Source of the DNA: JANYJJ01 sp038241115
GTDB lineage: Bacteria > Pseudomonadota > Gammaproteobacteria > Burkholderiales > Burkholderiaceae_C
Length of the DNA stretch: 50,578 nucleotides
Assembly (NCBI GenBank): GCA_038241115.1
Contig: JBBRGA010000004.1
Location: 1 to 50,578 of the forward strand
Direction: 5' to 3'
Positions 14,846 through 23,973 of the stretch are shown here, one piece after another (position 1 is the stretch's first letter; the number at the start of each line of letters is the position of its first letter). Under the pieces are notes generated by a model. That model did no database searches. It had not been told where the DNA came from and was given only the letters and a program-made list of their open reading frames with translations. A program made the position numbers and the translations under genes.

Positions 14846-17434
14846 TCAAGCGTTGCTGGTGGCCCTGACTTCTTCGATCGTCGTCACCCCGGCCCATACT
14901 TTGTCGATGCCGTCTTGTCGCAAGGTGCGCATGCCCTCGTTCATGGCCTGCATTTGAAGTTGCTCGGCGCGGGAGCTGTTCTGGATCAGCAAGCGCAACT
15001 CGCGCGACACCGCCATCAGCTCATGCAAACCGGCGCGTCCCTTGAAACCGGAGTTTTCGCAGGCCTTGCAGCCAGCACTTCGGTGCGACATCAAGCGGCC
15101 GTCTTTGCCTGAGTTTTTGACCCAGCGTGCCAGCGTTTCATCGCGGCTGGGCTTGGTTGCCTCGTCTCTGAAGCCGTGCAAATAGTCGCCCAGCAATTCT
15201 TCTGTTTCTTCCTCGGTGGCGGGGCGTGATTCTTTGCATTCGGTGCACAAACGGCGCACCAGGCGTTGTGCCAGAACTGCCAACAACGAGTCGGCAAAGT
15301 TGAACGGGTCCATGCCCATGTCGAGCAGTCGCGTGACGGTTTCAGGAGCGCTGTTGGTGTGCAAAGTGCTCATCACCAAGTGACCGGTCAACGATGCCTC
15401 GACGGCGGTGTGCGCTGTTTCTGAATCGCGTATCTCGCCGACCATGATGACGTCGGGGTCGGCGCGTAAAAACGCGCGCAAAGCCTTGGCAAAGGTCCAG
15501 TCGATTTTTGGGTTCACCTGCACCTGGCGCAGGCCTTGTTGGGTGATTTCTATCGGATCTTCGGCGGTCCAGATTTTTCGCTCGGGCCGGTTGATGTGGC
15601 TCAGCGCTGAATGCAGGGTGGTGGTTTTTCCGGAGCCCGTGGGGCCTACACACAGCACCATGCCGTAAGGGCGTTCCACCGCCTGCAGCAGCCATTTCAG
15701 GTTCGTCTCGCTCAGGCCCAATTTTGAGACTGGCAGCGGTTTGGCCGACGCCAGAATTCGCATCACCACGTCTTCCAAACCGTTGTTGGTGGGAATGGTG
15801 GCCACACGCAACTCGAGCTTGTGCTTGGCAGAAAACTTGCTGAAATTGATCTTTCCGTCCTGCGGCTTTCGCTTCTCGGAAATGTCGAGGTCACACATGA
15901 TCTTGATGCGGGCTGCCAGGGCGCTGCGGTAACTGGGTGGCAGCTCCAAGTGGGTGCGCATGCGTCCATCCTTGCGAAAGCGCACGCGTATTTTTTCGCG
16001 GCCGGGGTCACTCTCGATGTGTATGTCCGACACGCCCTGCTTGGCCGCGTCAATGATGATGCTGTTGATCAATCGCACCAGGGAGTTGTCTGATTGCTCG
16101 ATCGGTTTGTCTTCAGCGCCGTCGGCGTCGACACCTTCTTTTTCCAGCGTCTCGACCAAGCTGTCGGAGTTGATGCCACCAAAGTCTGTGTGCACTTCGT
16201 TGTTGGATTCAACACGCTCACTAGCGGCCCCGATTTTTTGGTAAGCCGCCCACAAACGGTCGTTCATGCCGAGGGTTTGTGCCAGCACCGCCACCACTTT
16301 GGCGTCTGCGCTGAACTCCAATTCGTCGGCTGCAGCACCCAGCGTGGCGGGGTTGGCCAACGCCACCACGATGCGGCCATCGCGCACCATCAACGGCAAG
16401 GCCTGCAAGCGTGCTGCGGTGGCGTAAGGCACGAGGCGCAGCGCCTCTATTTCGATCGGAAAGCTGTCCACGTTGACCAGCGGATAGCCCATTTTTCGGG
16501 CCAATGCGCTCTGCAAATCGGGGCGCGAAACAACGCCCATGCGCACCAACAACTCGCCCAGCGGTGTGTCGCGATCGATCTTTTGTTGTTTCAGCGCGCT
16601 TTCCAGCTGAGTCTCGGTCACCATGCCAATGGACAAAAGCACCTCACCCAAACGCATGGGCGGCATGCGGGACTGGCGCTCTATGGCTTCCAGCAACTGC
16701 TCGGGCGTCACGACTTGACGCTGCAACAACAGATCGCCAATTTTTTGCTTGCGAAGCTCTTGCTGCTTGTCTACGGCTTCTTCCACCTGCGCCGCAGTGA
16801 CCGCATGTTGCGCCACCAGAACCTCGCCGATGCGCTTGCCGATCTCGAAGTGGCTGAATGCCGATCGCGGAATAAAGACACGGCGAACACTGCCGTCGGT
16901 CGTGGCGCCTCCGTTTTCTAGGCGAGGCGGGAACAGGAAAAGACCAAAGTCCTTTTCCACAAAGCCCACGGTGTGGCCCTGCAACTCTTTGCCTTGCTTG
17001 AGTTTGATCTTGTAGGGCGTGGCGGAGTGCGCCCCAAGCACCTGACTTTGCGTGTCTGCAGCAGCCATCGCAGATGAAGGCAACAGCGGCCGCAGCGGCT
17101 CGGTCAATGTGAGCGAACAAAACTGCTCAAAGCGCAGCGGCATCGTGGTGCGCGACGGCGGCATCTGAACCGAGGCCACTGCCGCGATGGGGTCGAACTG
17201 CATCATCTGACCCAACACGCGACTGCCGTTGAGCCCCACCACCTCGCACACCAAAGGTTCCTGCTGCGCTCGAGCGCGAACAAAGTTTGCCGATGGCGGC
17301 GCCGGCCAGCAAAACGTGCTTTCTTCTTGAGGGTCTAGCGAAAGTTCCATGCTGTCGCTCGCACTGCTTTGTGCTTGTTGACTCGCATCTCCCTGCGCAG
17401 GGTTCCACTGCAGCGGAACAGACAGGTCCGTCAT
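14846..17434 (-). CDS. GspE/PilB-like secretion ATPase with four tandem MshEN-type motifs
   Basis: 862 residues from ATG 17434 (AGGAA six bases upstream), longer than the usual 560-600. N-terminal domain of about 200 residues with two PilZ/beta-barrel-like stretches, not firmly recognised. Then four tandem motifs starting IGEVLVAQHAVT, IGDLLLQRQVVT, LGEVLLSIGMVT and LGELLVRMGVVS, each followed by L..A(I/L)..Q, the pattern of MshEN/GspE-N modules that can bind cyclic di-GMP. The ATPase domain has Walker A GPTGSGKTTTLHS, Walker B-type VIMVGEIRDSETAH, and a Cys4 zinc knuckle (CTEC ... CKAC). No pilus or T2SS partner genes are adjacent, so this is a solo copy, perhaps regulatory or serving a pilus encoded elsewhere. 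Confidence 0.88.
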   Translation of the reverse strand: MTDLSVPLQWNPAQGDASQQAQSSASDSMELSLDPQEESTFCWPAPPSANFVRARAQQEPLVCEVVGLNGSRVLGQMMQFDPIAAVASVQMPPSRTTMPLRFEQFCSLTLTEPLRPLLPSSAMAAADTQSQVLGAHSATPYKIKLKQGKELQGHTVGFVEKDFGLFLFPPRLENGGATTDGSVRRVFIPRSAFSHFEIGKRIGEVLVAQHAVTAAQVEEAVDKQQELRKQKIGDLLLQRQVVTPEQLLEAIERQSRMPPMRLGEVLLSIGMVTETQLESALKQQKIDRDTPLGELLVRMGVVSRPDLQSALARKMGYPLVNVDSFPIEIEALRLVPYATAARLQALPLMVRDGRIVVALANPATLGAAADELEFSADAKVVAVLAQTLGMNDRLWAAYQKIGAASERVESNNEVHTDFGGINSDSLVETLEKEGVDADGAEDKPIEQSDNSLVRLINSIIIDAAKQGVSDIHIESDPGREKIRVRFRKDGRMRTHLELPPSYRSALAARIKIMCDLDISEKRKPQDGKINFSKFSAKHKLELRVATIPTNNGLEDVVMRILASAKPLPVSKLGLSETNLKWLLQAVERPYGMVLCVGPTGSGKTTTLHSALSHINRPERKIWTAEDPIEITQQGLRQVQVNPKIDWTFAKALRAFLRADPDVIMVGEIRDSETAHTAVEASLTGHLVMSTLHTNSAPETVTRLLDMGMDPFNFADSLLAVLAQRLVRRLCTECKESRPATEEETEELLGDYLHGFRDEATKPSRDETLARWVKNSGKDGRLMSHRSAGCKACENSGFKGRAGLHELMAVSRELRLLIQNSSRAEQLQMQAMNEGMRTLRQDGIDKVWAGVTTIEEVRATSNA

Positions 17435-17564
17435 TTCATTTCCTCGCTTGAACATAGGGTGCTCACACCGAACATGGTAGGCAGATGAAGCGAGCCTGAA
17501 AACCAGAACAGAGCCTTGTTACAACGCCAGTTTGAAGCTTTGGGGCCCTGCGAAAACTTCGCTC

Positions 17565-18878
17565 TCAGCCCGTCGGCGTGCCCTTCATTTGCGCGGGCAA
17601 AAAGGTGACGATTTGCGGAAATGCATAAAGCAGCAGCACCGTCGCGACCATCAGCATGAAAAACGGGAATGCGGCCTTGGCGATGTAGCCAATTTGGTAT
17701 TTGGTCATGCCTTGCATCACAAACAAATTGAAGCCGACCGGCGGCGTGACCTGCGCCATTTCCACCACGATGACGATGAAGATGCCAAACCACAGCGGAT
17801 CGATACCTGCTTTTTGTATGGTCGGCATGATGACGCCCATGGTCAGCACGACCATGGAGATGCCGTCCAGGAAGCAGCCCAAGATCACATAAAAAATAGT
17901 CAGCGCCATGATGAGCTGGAACTTGCTGAGGCCCAGCGTCGCGATCCATTCGGCCAAGTGGCGCGGCAGCCCGATGTAGCCCATGCTCAGTGTCAAAAAT
18001 GCGGCACCCGCCAGGATCATCGCAATCATGCAATACAGCCGCGTGCCGCCCATCAGCGACTCTTTGAAGGTGCTCCAGCTCATCGAGCCTTGCACGGTGG
18101 ACAGCACCAACGCACCCACCACGCCCAGAGCTGCCGCTTCGGTCGCGGTGGCGATGCCGGCGTAAATAGAACCGAGTACGGCCACGATGAGCAAGACCAC
18201 GGGAATCAGATTGCGCGATTCCGAGATCTTTTGCGCCAGCGTCATGGGGGCGTCGGCGGGCGGGATCAGGTCGGGGTTGCGCAGCGACCAGAACGCGATG
18301 TAGCTCGAAAAAAGCAGCGCCAACAAAATGCCGGGAATGACGCCGGCGATGAACAAATCGGCAATTGACACATCGGCCGTCACGCCGTAAACAATCATGA
18401 TGATGGACGGCGGAATCAGCAGGCCCAAGGTGCCCGCGCCTGCCAGCGAGCCGACCGACATGAGCTCTGGATATCCGCGCTTGCGCAGTTCGGGCAGGCT
18501 CATTTTTCCGATGGTGGCGCAGGTGGCTGCACTCGATCCCGACACCGCCGCAAAAATGGCACAGCCCACCACGTTCACATGCAGCAAACGGCCCGGCAAG
18601 TTTTGCATCCACGGTGCCAAGCCGCGAAACATGTCTTGACTCAAGCGGGTGCGAAACAAAATTTCGCCCATCCAAATAAACAGGGGCAGGGCGGTGAGCG
18701 TCCAACTCGAAGCTGAGCCCCAAATAGTCACCGCCATGGCGTCACCCGCCGGGCGTGCGCTGAACAGTTGCATGCCGATCCAAGCCACGCCGGACAGGCT
18801 CAGGCCGATCCACACGCCGCTTCCCAAAATGAGGAACAGCGCGCCGATCAGCAGGCTGGTGATGAGGACGTCATTCAT
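17565..18878 (-). CDS. TRAP transporter large permease (DctM-like), copy 1
   Basis: 437 residues, about 12 hydrophobic segments. This is the sodium-coupled transport subunit of a tripartite TRAP uptake system. Seen: GDAMAVTIWGSASSWTLTALPLF, VNVVGCAIFAAVSGSSAATCATI, GLLIPPSIIMIVYGV and VEMAQVTPPVGFNLFV, all typical of DctM. Its start codon lies in the last unit of a 13-bp repeat that also spans the dctQ stop. The protein is closely similar to the second copy at 24080; by eye most of the membrane core is identical. Confidence 0.95.
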   Translation of the reverse strand: MNDVLITSLLIGALFLILGSGVWIGLSLSGVAWIGMQLFSARPAGDAMAVTIWGSASSWTLTALPLFIWMGEILFRTRLSQDMFRGLAPWMQNLPGRLLHVNVVGCAIFAAVSGSSAATCATIGKMSLPELRKRGYPELMSVGSLAGAGTLGLLIPPSIIMIVYGVTADVSIADLFIAGVIPGILLALLFSSYIAFWSLRNPDLIPPADAPMTLAQKISESRNLIPVVLLIVAVLGSIYAGIATATEAAALGVVGALVLSTVQGSMSWSTFKESLMGGTRLYCMIAMILAGAAFLTLSMGYIGLPRHLAEWIATLGLSKFQLIMALTIFYVILGCFLDGISMVVLTMGVIMPTIQKAGIDPLWFGIFIVIVVEMAQVTPPVGFNLFVMQGMTKYQIGYIAKAAFPFFMLMVATVLLLYAFPQIVTFLPAQMKGTPTG

Positions 18879-18925
18879 TGCGGTCGTTCATTGCGGTTGC
18901 TCATAGAGGTCACTCATTGCGAGAG
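18874..18925. repeat. 13-bp tandem repeat carrying serial start codons at the dctQ-dctM junction
   Basis: Four 13-bp units (18874-18886, 18887-18899, 18900-18912, 18913-18925; consensus TTCATTGCGGTNG on the plus strand). Read on the coding minus strand each unit contains an ATG: at 18917 (inside the last codons of dctQ), 18904, 18891 and 18878 (dctM). The ATG at 18904 opens a nine-residue ORF (MSNRNERPQ) whose TGA overlaps the dctM ATG as ATGA. The ATG at 18917 opens MSDLYEQPQ, which ends by an ATGA overlap with the ATG at 18891. Thus the dctQ-dctM junction contains several overlapping mini-ORFs. Confidence 0.8.
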
Positions 18926-19419
18926 GCTTCATCCGGTGCCATCGCCACACGCTTACCGCGCAGTTCCAGCACCAGCTCATCGATGAAAGCCACCGTCAAT
19001 ATGACCGTGCCCAGCGCCATCGACAGTTGTGGCAACCAAAGCGGCGTGGCGTCGTTGCTGGTGGAAATATCGCCAAACACACGAGACTGCCATGCCAGCT
19101 TGCAGCTGTAAAAAGCCGACAAGCCCGCCAAGCAAGAAGCCGCAAAAAGCGCCCACAGCTCGAAGCCCTTTTTCCACGTGCCGCGCAGCGAGCCCAGCAG
19201 CAAAGTCACGCGTATGTGCTCACCGCGTTTGAGCGTGTGCGCCAGGGCCAGAAAACCCGCGCCGGCCATCATGTAGCCGGCATAGGCGTCGATGCCGGGC
19301 ACGTTGAAGTGAAGCTGTCGCCCCAGGATCGACAGCATCACCATCACCAACAGCATCACCATGAAAACCGCTGCCAAAGCCGCAGCGCCGTCGTATAAAA
19401 AATCCAGCGTCTTGCGCAT
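18910..19419 (-). CDS. TRAP transporter small permease (DctQ-like), copy 1
   Basis: 169 residues, four hydrophobic segments. Seen: DAYAGYMMAGAGFLALAHTLKRGEHIRV, the core DctQ segment with Arg-Gly-Glu-His-Ile-Arg-Val, and STSNDATPLWLPQLSMALG. It pairs with DctM in the membrane. Between dctP (37-bp gap) and dctM, all on the minus strand. Its final codons are inside the 13-bp repeat. Confidence 0.92.
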   Translation of the reverse strand: MRKTLDFLYDGAAALAAVFMVMLLVMVMLSILGRQLHFNVPGIDAYAGYMMAGAGFLALAHTLKRGEHIRVTLLLGSLRGTWKKGFELWALFAASCLAGLSAFYSCKLAWQSRVFGDISTSNDATPLWLPQLSMALGTVILTVAFIDELVLELRGKRVAMAPDEASRNE

Positions 19420-19456
19420 GCGGTTGGTGCTTTCGGCTTGCGTGATCGATCAAAAA

Positions 19457-20452
19457 TTACATTTTTGTGTAAGCGTCCACGACGGCTTGTCCTTCAGGAC
19501 CGGCCTTTTCCAGCCATTCCTTCAGCATCGTGTCGCCGATTTTTTTCATGTCGGTTTTCAACTGCGCTGACGGCGCGACGATGTTCATGCCGTTCTTTTT
19601 CAAGAGGTCGATGTACTCGGTGTTTTTGGCTCTGGATGTTGTCCAGCCGCGCGCTTCGGCATCGGCGCCAGCCTTCAGCACAGCGGCTTGGGTGGGCTTG
19701 TCGAGCGCATCGAACGCGGCCTTGTTCATGAGCACGCCGTTTTTCGGCAACCACGCTTGGGTGTCGTACCAATACTTGATGTGCTCATAAGTCTTGGTGT
19801 CGTAACCGGTGGCGCCTGAGGACATGTAGCTTTCCACCACGCCCGTGGCCATGGCCTGCGACAGCTCAGCCGCTTGCACCGTGACCGGCTGTGCGCCCAC
19901 CAACTCGGCAATGCGCGCGGTGGCAGGGCTGTAGGCGCGCCACTTGACGCCTTTCAAATCGGCGGCCGAGTTGATGGGCTTTTTCACGTAAATGCCCTGC
20001 GGTGGCCACGCCACGGCGTACAGCAACAGCATTCCTTGCTCAGCCAATTTCTTCTCAAGCGCGGGCTTTTGCGCCTTGTACAACTTTGCCGACTCTTCAT
20101 AGCTGTCAGCCAAAAACGGCAGGCCGTCCGCACCAAAGATTTGCCATTCGTTTTGGTAATTGGCCAGCAAGATTTCGCCGATTTGCGCTTGGCCGCCTTG
20201 CACCGCGCGCTTGATTTCAGGCGCCTTGAACAGCGAGGCGTTCGAGTGCACCGTGATCTTCAATTTGCCTGCCGTGGCTTTGTCCACGTCAGCGGCAAAC
20301 TGCATCAGATTTTCAGTGTGGAAATTGCTGGCGGGGTAGGCAGAAGGCAAATCCCATTTGGTTTGGGCAAAGCCTGTGCCACTCAAAGCCAGCGAAGCAA
20401 CGGCTGTGGTGAAGGCGGCGGCGGTAAAGGACACAAACGAGGCACGGCGCAT
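19457..20452 (-). CDS. TRAP transporter substrate-binding protein (DctP-like), copy 1
   Basis: 331-residue periplasmic binding protein with a signal peptide ending near GTGFAQT. Seen: KWDLPSAYPASNFHTENL, EIKRAVQGGQAQIGEILLAN, DLKGVKWRAYSPATARIAEL (the Arg that pins the carboxylate of ligands in TRAP proteins lies in this RAY segment) and AWLPKNGVLMNKAAFDALDK. GGAG stands before the ATG. It is a clear paralogue of the copy at 22396 (shared KWD.P, EIKRAV, RAY.PAT, IAELVGAQPVT). Ligand probably an organic or amino acid anion; the cluster context suggests 5-oxoproline or D-glutamate. Confidence 0.95.
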   Translation of the reverse strand: MRRASFVSFTAAAFTTAVASLALSGTGFAQTKWDLPSAYPASNFHTENLMQFAADVDKATAGKLKITVHSNASLFKAPEIKRAVQGGQAQIGEILLANYQNEWQIFGADGLPFLADSYEESAKLYKAQKPALEKKLAEQGMLLLYAVAWPPQGIYVKKPINSAADLKGVKWRAYSPATARIAELVGAQPVTVQAAELSQAMATGVVESYMSSGATGYDTKTYEHIKYWYDTQAWLPKNGVLMNKAAFDALDKPTQAAVLKAGADAEARGWTTSRAKNTEYIDLLKKNGMNIVAPSAQLKTDMKKIGDTMLKEWLEKAGPEGQAVVDAYTKM

Positions 20453-20549
20453 GGATAAATCTCCAAATGAACAAGGGCTGTAGGTTAATAGGCGATCAGC
20501 TCAAGCAATATCCGGGCTTACGCTTTTTTGACCTTGGAATTTGGACTGC
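20453..20549. promoter_or_regulatory. divergent promoter region, TRAP copy 1 / LysR regulator
   Basis: 97-bp region between divergently read dctP (copy 1) and the lysR-type gene, the usual site for LysR-type control of both directions. AT-rich patches are present at 20482-20490 and 20522-20530, but I could not identify a convincing T-N11-A box or -35/-10 pair, so only the position supports this call. Confidence 0.35.
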
Positions 20550-21458
20550 ATGAACCCTCGATTTGTCGAAGCGTTTTATTGGGTGGTGTCGCTGAAAAGC
20601 ATCTCAAGAGCCGCGGAAAAGCTGTGCGTGACGCAGTCGGCCATGTCGAGCCGCATCGCGGCGCTGGAAGAGGAATTGGGCGTTCTGCTGCTCGACAGGC
20701 GCGACAAGCAGTTCCGCCTCACCGTGGCGGGCATGCGTTTTTACAGCCATGCGCAGCGGCTGCTGGCTTTGCACCGCGACATCAAATCCGAGATGGGTGC
20801 GCCGCATGCGCGCTCGGTGTCGCTGCGCATCGGCGCAATTGAATCGGTGTTGCACTCTTGGCTGATTGACTGGGTGCAGCACATGCGTAAAACCCAGCCT
20901 GAATTCGAGCTGGAGCTGACGGTGGAAACGACGCCTGTGTTGGTCGACCAGGTTCGTCGCGGCCGACTCGATTTGGCGTTTGCGGCACTGCCCTCCTCTG
21001 GCGAAGGTTTGCGCAGCCGTGCACTGCCCAGCATGGACATGGTGTTTGTCGGCCACGCCAAATTGCACCGCAAGCGGCGCTACAGCTTGACCGAGTTGGC
21101 GGCTGCCGACTTGCTTACCTTCCAGCGTGGTTCGCAGCCGCATGTAGCGTTGTTGGACCTCCTGCGCAGCGCAGGCATTGAGGTCGGTCGTTTGCATTCC
21201 ATTTCATCGATCTCTGCGATGGTGCAGTTGGTGGAAGGCGGCTTGGGCGTGGCCACTTTGCCTTTGGCGGCGGTGTTGCGCCTGGCACCGCGCTTTGCGT
21301 TGAAGCCGTTGAAGTGCGACGCCGCCCTGCCAGCTCTGCCCATTCACGCCAGCTACCGGGAAGACCCCACGTCGGTGGTTGCCCAGGGCGTGGTGGAGGA
21401 GGTGCTGGCGTATTTGCAAGTCAGCGCTCAGGGCAAAGGTCAGCATCGAAAAAAGTGA
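20550..21458 (+). CDS. LysR-family transcriptional regulator
   Basis: 302 residues from ATG 20550. Seen: N-terminal winged HTH (FVEAFYWVVSLKSISRAAEK, then VTQSAMSSRIAALEEELG), and a periplasmic-binding-like effector domain from about residue 90 with LRIGAIESVLHSWLI and VEGGLGVATLPLAAV. Sits divergent to TRAP copy 1 and upstream, on the same strand, of DUF1445 and TRAP copy 2, so it is placed to control the entire mirrored cluster. An upstream TTG (20541) is in frame but has no advantage. Confidence 0.94.
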   Translation: MNPRFVEAFYWVVSLKSISRAAEKLCVTQSAMSSRIAALEEELGVLLLDRRDKQFRLTVAGMRFYSHAQRLLALHRDIKSEMGAPHARSVSLRIGAIESVLHSWLIDWVQHMRKTQPEFELELTVETTPVLVDQVRRGRLDLAFAALPSSGEGLRSRALPSMDMVFVGHAKLHRKRRYSLTELAAADLLTFQRGSQPHVALLDLLRSAGIEVGRLHSISSISAMVQLVEGGLGVATLPLAAVLRLAPRFALKPLKCDAALPALPIHASYREDPTSVVAQGVVEEVLAYLQVSAQGKGQHRKK

Positions 21459-21549
21459 TCAACACAGCAAAATATTTATTGTTTGATTTCGCTTGAACGG
21501 CTCCACACAATCCGCTCCAGTCACTCGAAACCTGTTCGCTGGAGCCACT

Positions 21550-22347
21550 TTGAAACCGAACCTCACTGCGTTTGAAAATATCTCGGAGGTGCGTGCGGCC
21601 ATACGCAGCGGTCAGTTCACCGGCCACACCAGCGGCGTGGCGCGCGACCACGTTCAGGGCAATGTGGTGATCCTGCCCGAGGCATTGGCAAGTGATTTTT
21701 TACGGTTTTGCCAACGAAACCCAAAGCCGTGTCCGCTGCTTGCGGTGTCGGAGCCTGGCGACGCGATGCTGCCCACGCTGGGCGCCAACATCGACGTCCG
21801 CACGGACGTGCCGAAGTACCGGGTGTGGAATGACGGTGAAGTCGTGTCGCAGCCGCTCGACATCAACGCGCTGTGGCGGCCGGATCTGGTCACGTTTGTC
21901 TTGGGCTGCTCTTTCTCGTTTGAGCAAGCTTTGCTCGACGACGGCCTGCGCCTGCGCCATATTGACGAAGGCAAAAACGTGGCCATGTACCGCAGCAACA
22001 TGCCCACCGCAGCAGCCGGGAGGTTCTACGGCCCGATGGTGGTGTCGATGCGACCCATGCGTGCGGCGGCGGCCATCCGCGCTGTGCAAATCACCTCGCG
22101 TTTTCCGAACGTTCACGGCGCGCCTGTGCACATCGGTGACCCATCGCTGATTGGTATCCACGACCTGCAAAAGCCCGACTACGGCGACGCGGTCGCGGTG
22201 TTGCCCGACGAGTTGCCCGTGTTTTGGGCATGCGGCGTCACGCCCCAGGCCGCCATCGCGCAAGCCCGCCCTGACTTTTGTATCACCCATGCGCCGGGCT
22301 GCATGTTGATCACCGATTTGCTGAACCAGCAGCTTGCGATTTTTTAG
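21550..22347 (+). CDS. DUF1445 (UPF0317) putative hydro-lyase
   Basis: 265 residues starting at TTG 21550, which has GGAG six bases upstream; the frame is open back to 21493 but the family starts near EVRAAIRSG. Seen: VRAAIRSGQFTGHTSGVA, QGNVVILPEALASDFLRFC, NPKPCPLLAV, FVLGCSFSFEQALL, VSMRPMRAAAAIRAVQITSRFP and the C-terminal APGCMLITDLLN, the signature stretches of DUF1445. The family forms one half of the vertebrate D-glutamate cyclase protein and is often next to 5-oxoprolinase genes (for example ycsI in Bacillus). Here an oxoprolinase closes the same cluster. Catalytic role is inferred. Confidence 0.85.
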   Translation: MKPNLTAFENISEVRAAIRSGQFTGHTSGVARDHVQGNVVILPEALASDFLRFCQRNPKPCPLLAVSEPGDAMLPTLGANIDVRTDVPKYRVWNDGEVVSQPLDINALWRPDLVTFVLGCSFSFEQALLDDGLRLRHIDEGKNVAMYRSNMPTAAAGRFYGPMVVSMRPMRAAAAIRAVQITSRFPNVHGAPVHIGDPSLIGIHDLQKPDYGDAVAVLPDELPVFWACGVTPQAAIAQARPDFCITHAPGCMLITDLLNQQLAIF

Positions 22348-22395
22348 TTTCCCTTGACCCGCCCCCTGTACTCAACCGTCCTTGGAGATACGACC

Positions 22396-23382
22396 ATGAA
22401 GAAGCCATTGCTCGCAGCCGCCGCATTCACTTTGCTGGCATCCGTCGCCCACCCGTCGCTCTCGCAAACCACCGCACAAACCAAGTGGGACATGCCCACC
22501 GGCTACGGCGTGGCTTCGTTCCAAACCGAGAACGTGCAGACCTTCGCCAACGATGTGGACAAAGCGTCAAACGGAGCCTTGAAAATCACGTTGCATCCCG
22601 GTGGCTCGCTCTACAAAGCCAATGAAATCAAGCGCGCGGTGCAAACGGGCCAAGCGCAAGCCGGTGAGTTCATCTTGTCGGGGGCGGCCAATGAGCTGCC
22701 TTTGCTGGGCGTGGACTCTGTGCCGTTTTTGGCCACCAGCTACGCTGAGGCGCGAAAGCTGGCCGATATTTCGCGACCTTACTTGGACAAAGCCATCGCC
22801 GCACAAGGCATGAAATTGCTGTTTGTTTCGCCCTGGCCGGGGCAGAGTCTTTACAGCCTGAAGCCGGTGGCCAGCACCGCCGATCTAAAAGGCACCAAGA
22901 TGCGCGCCTACAACCCCGCCACTTCCAAAATTGCCGAGCTGGTGGGTGCGCAACCGGTGACGATTCAGTTGGCCGAACTGCCCCAAGCACTGGCCACCGG
23001 CGGTGTCGACAACTTCCTGACATCGAGCGCCAGCGGCGTGGAAAGCAAGCTGTATGAGCAGGTGAAAAACCTCTACACCGTGAACGCGTGGTTGCCCAAG
23101 AACGCCATCGTCGTCAGCCAAAAAGCCTTTGACGCGTTGGACAAACCCACGCAGGCCGTGGTGTTGAAGTCGGCCGCTGACGCCGAGGCGCGGGGTTGGG
23201 CCGCAAGCGAACGCAAAGACGGCGAGTTCTTGAAAGAGCTGGTTGCCAGAGGCGTGAAGGTGTCGCCACCCAGCGATGCTTTGAAGCGTGAACTGCTGGC
23301 CGTGGGTTCGCGCATGACGACCGACTGGTTGAAGCAGGCCGGTGCGGATGGGCAAGCCATCGTTGACGCCTTCCGTAAATAA
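22396..23382 (+). CDS. TRAP transporter substrate-binding protein (DctP-like), copy 2
   Basis: 328 residues from ATG 22396 (GGAG nine bases upstream). Signal peptide KKPLLAAAAFTLLASVAHPS, cut near LSQT. Seen: TKWDMPTGYGVASFQTEN, EIKRAVQTGQAQAGEFILSG, LKGTKMRAYNPATSKIAELV. Paralogue of copy 1 with roughly half the residues shared by eye and the same ligand-site arginine. Differences in the ligand region (NELPLLGVDSVPFL against NEWQIFGADGLPFL) leave room for a different but related substrate. First gene of dctP-dctQ-dctM-oxoprolinase. Confidence 0.95.
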   Translation: MKKPLLAAAAFTLLASVAHPSLSQTTAQTKWDMPTGYGVASFQTENVQTFANDVDKASNGALKITLHPGGSLYKANEIKRAVQTGQAQAGEFILSGAANELPLLGVDSVPFLATSYAEARKLADISRPYLDKAIAAQGMKLLFVSPWPGQSLYSLKPVASTADLKGTKMRAYNPATSKIAELVGAQPVTIQLAELPQALATGGVDNFLTSSASGVESKLYEQVKNLYTVNAWLPKNAIVVSQKAFDALDKPTQAVVLKSAADAEARGWAASERKDGEFLKELVARGVKVSPPSDALKRELLAVGSRMTTDWLKQAGADGQAIVDAFRK

Positions 23383-23405
23383 ACAAGCAAGCAAGTAAGC
23401 CTGTG

Positions 23406-23942
23406 ATGAGCACGCCTTCGCCAACGGGTTTTAGTCGCGTCGTCAGAGCGTCTGACGCCTTCCTCGGCGCGCTGTCGTGCGTCGCCATGGCCGGATGCTT
23501 CACCGTCGTGGTGCTGGGCGTGGTGTCACGTGAAATGGGTTGGGGCCTGGCGGGGCTCGATGCTTACGCCGGCTATTTGGCTGCCGCCACGCTGTTCCTC
23601 GCCTTGCCCATGACCTTGCGCCGCGGTGACCACATCCGCGTTGGCATGCTGCTCGACAAACTGCCACCGCGTGGTCGTAACGTCTTGGAGTACTGGGGCT
23701 TGTGGGCGGGCCTGGGCTTGGCGCTGTTCATGGCGTGGAACATGGCGCGCTTGGTTTGGGTGTCTCACGGCATGCACGACGTGTCACCGGGCTCAGACGC
23801 CACGCCGCTGTGGATACCGCAGATCTCGCTCGCGTTGGGCAGCCTCGGCTTTGCGTTGAGCTTTGCAGATGCGTTGATATGCCGAATGCGCGGCGCTGAG
23901 TACTTCATCAGCAACGGCAATGAAATTTCGCGCGTCGAATGA
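23406..23942 (+). CDS. TRAP transporter small permease (DctQ-like), copy 2
   Basis: 178 residues from ATG 23406; a GTG sits immediately before it in frame. Four hydrophobic segments. Seen: LDAYAGYLAAATLFLALPMTL, RRGDHIRVGMLLDKL, and GSDATPLWIPQISLALGSLG. Paralogue of copy 1. It follows dctP after 23 bp containing a small CAAG repeat, but is separated from dctM by 137 bp, unlike copy 1. Confidence 0.92.
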   Translation: MSTPSPTGFSRVVRASDAFLGALSCVAMAGCFTVVVLGVVSREMGWGLAGLDAYAGYLAAATLFLALPMTLRRGDHIRVGMLLDKLPPRGRNVLEYWGLWAGLGLALFMAWNMARLVWVSHGMHDVSPGSDATPLWIPQISLALGSLGFALSFADALICRMRGAEYFISNGNEISRVE

Positions 23943-23973
23943 ACTTATTTTTTTGTTCGTCCGACCGCAAACC

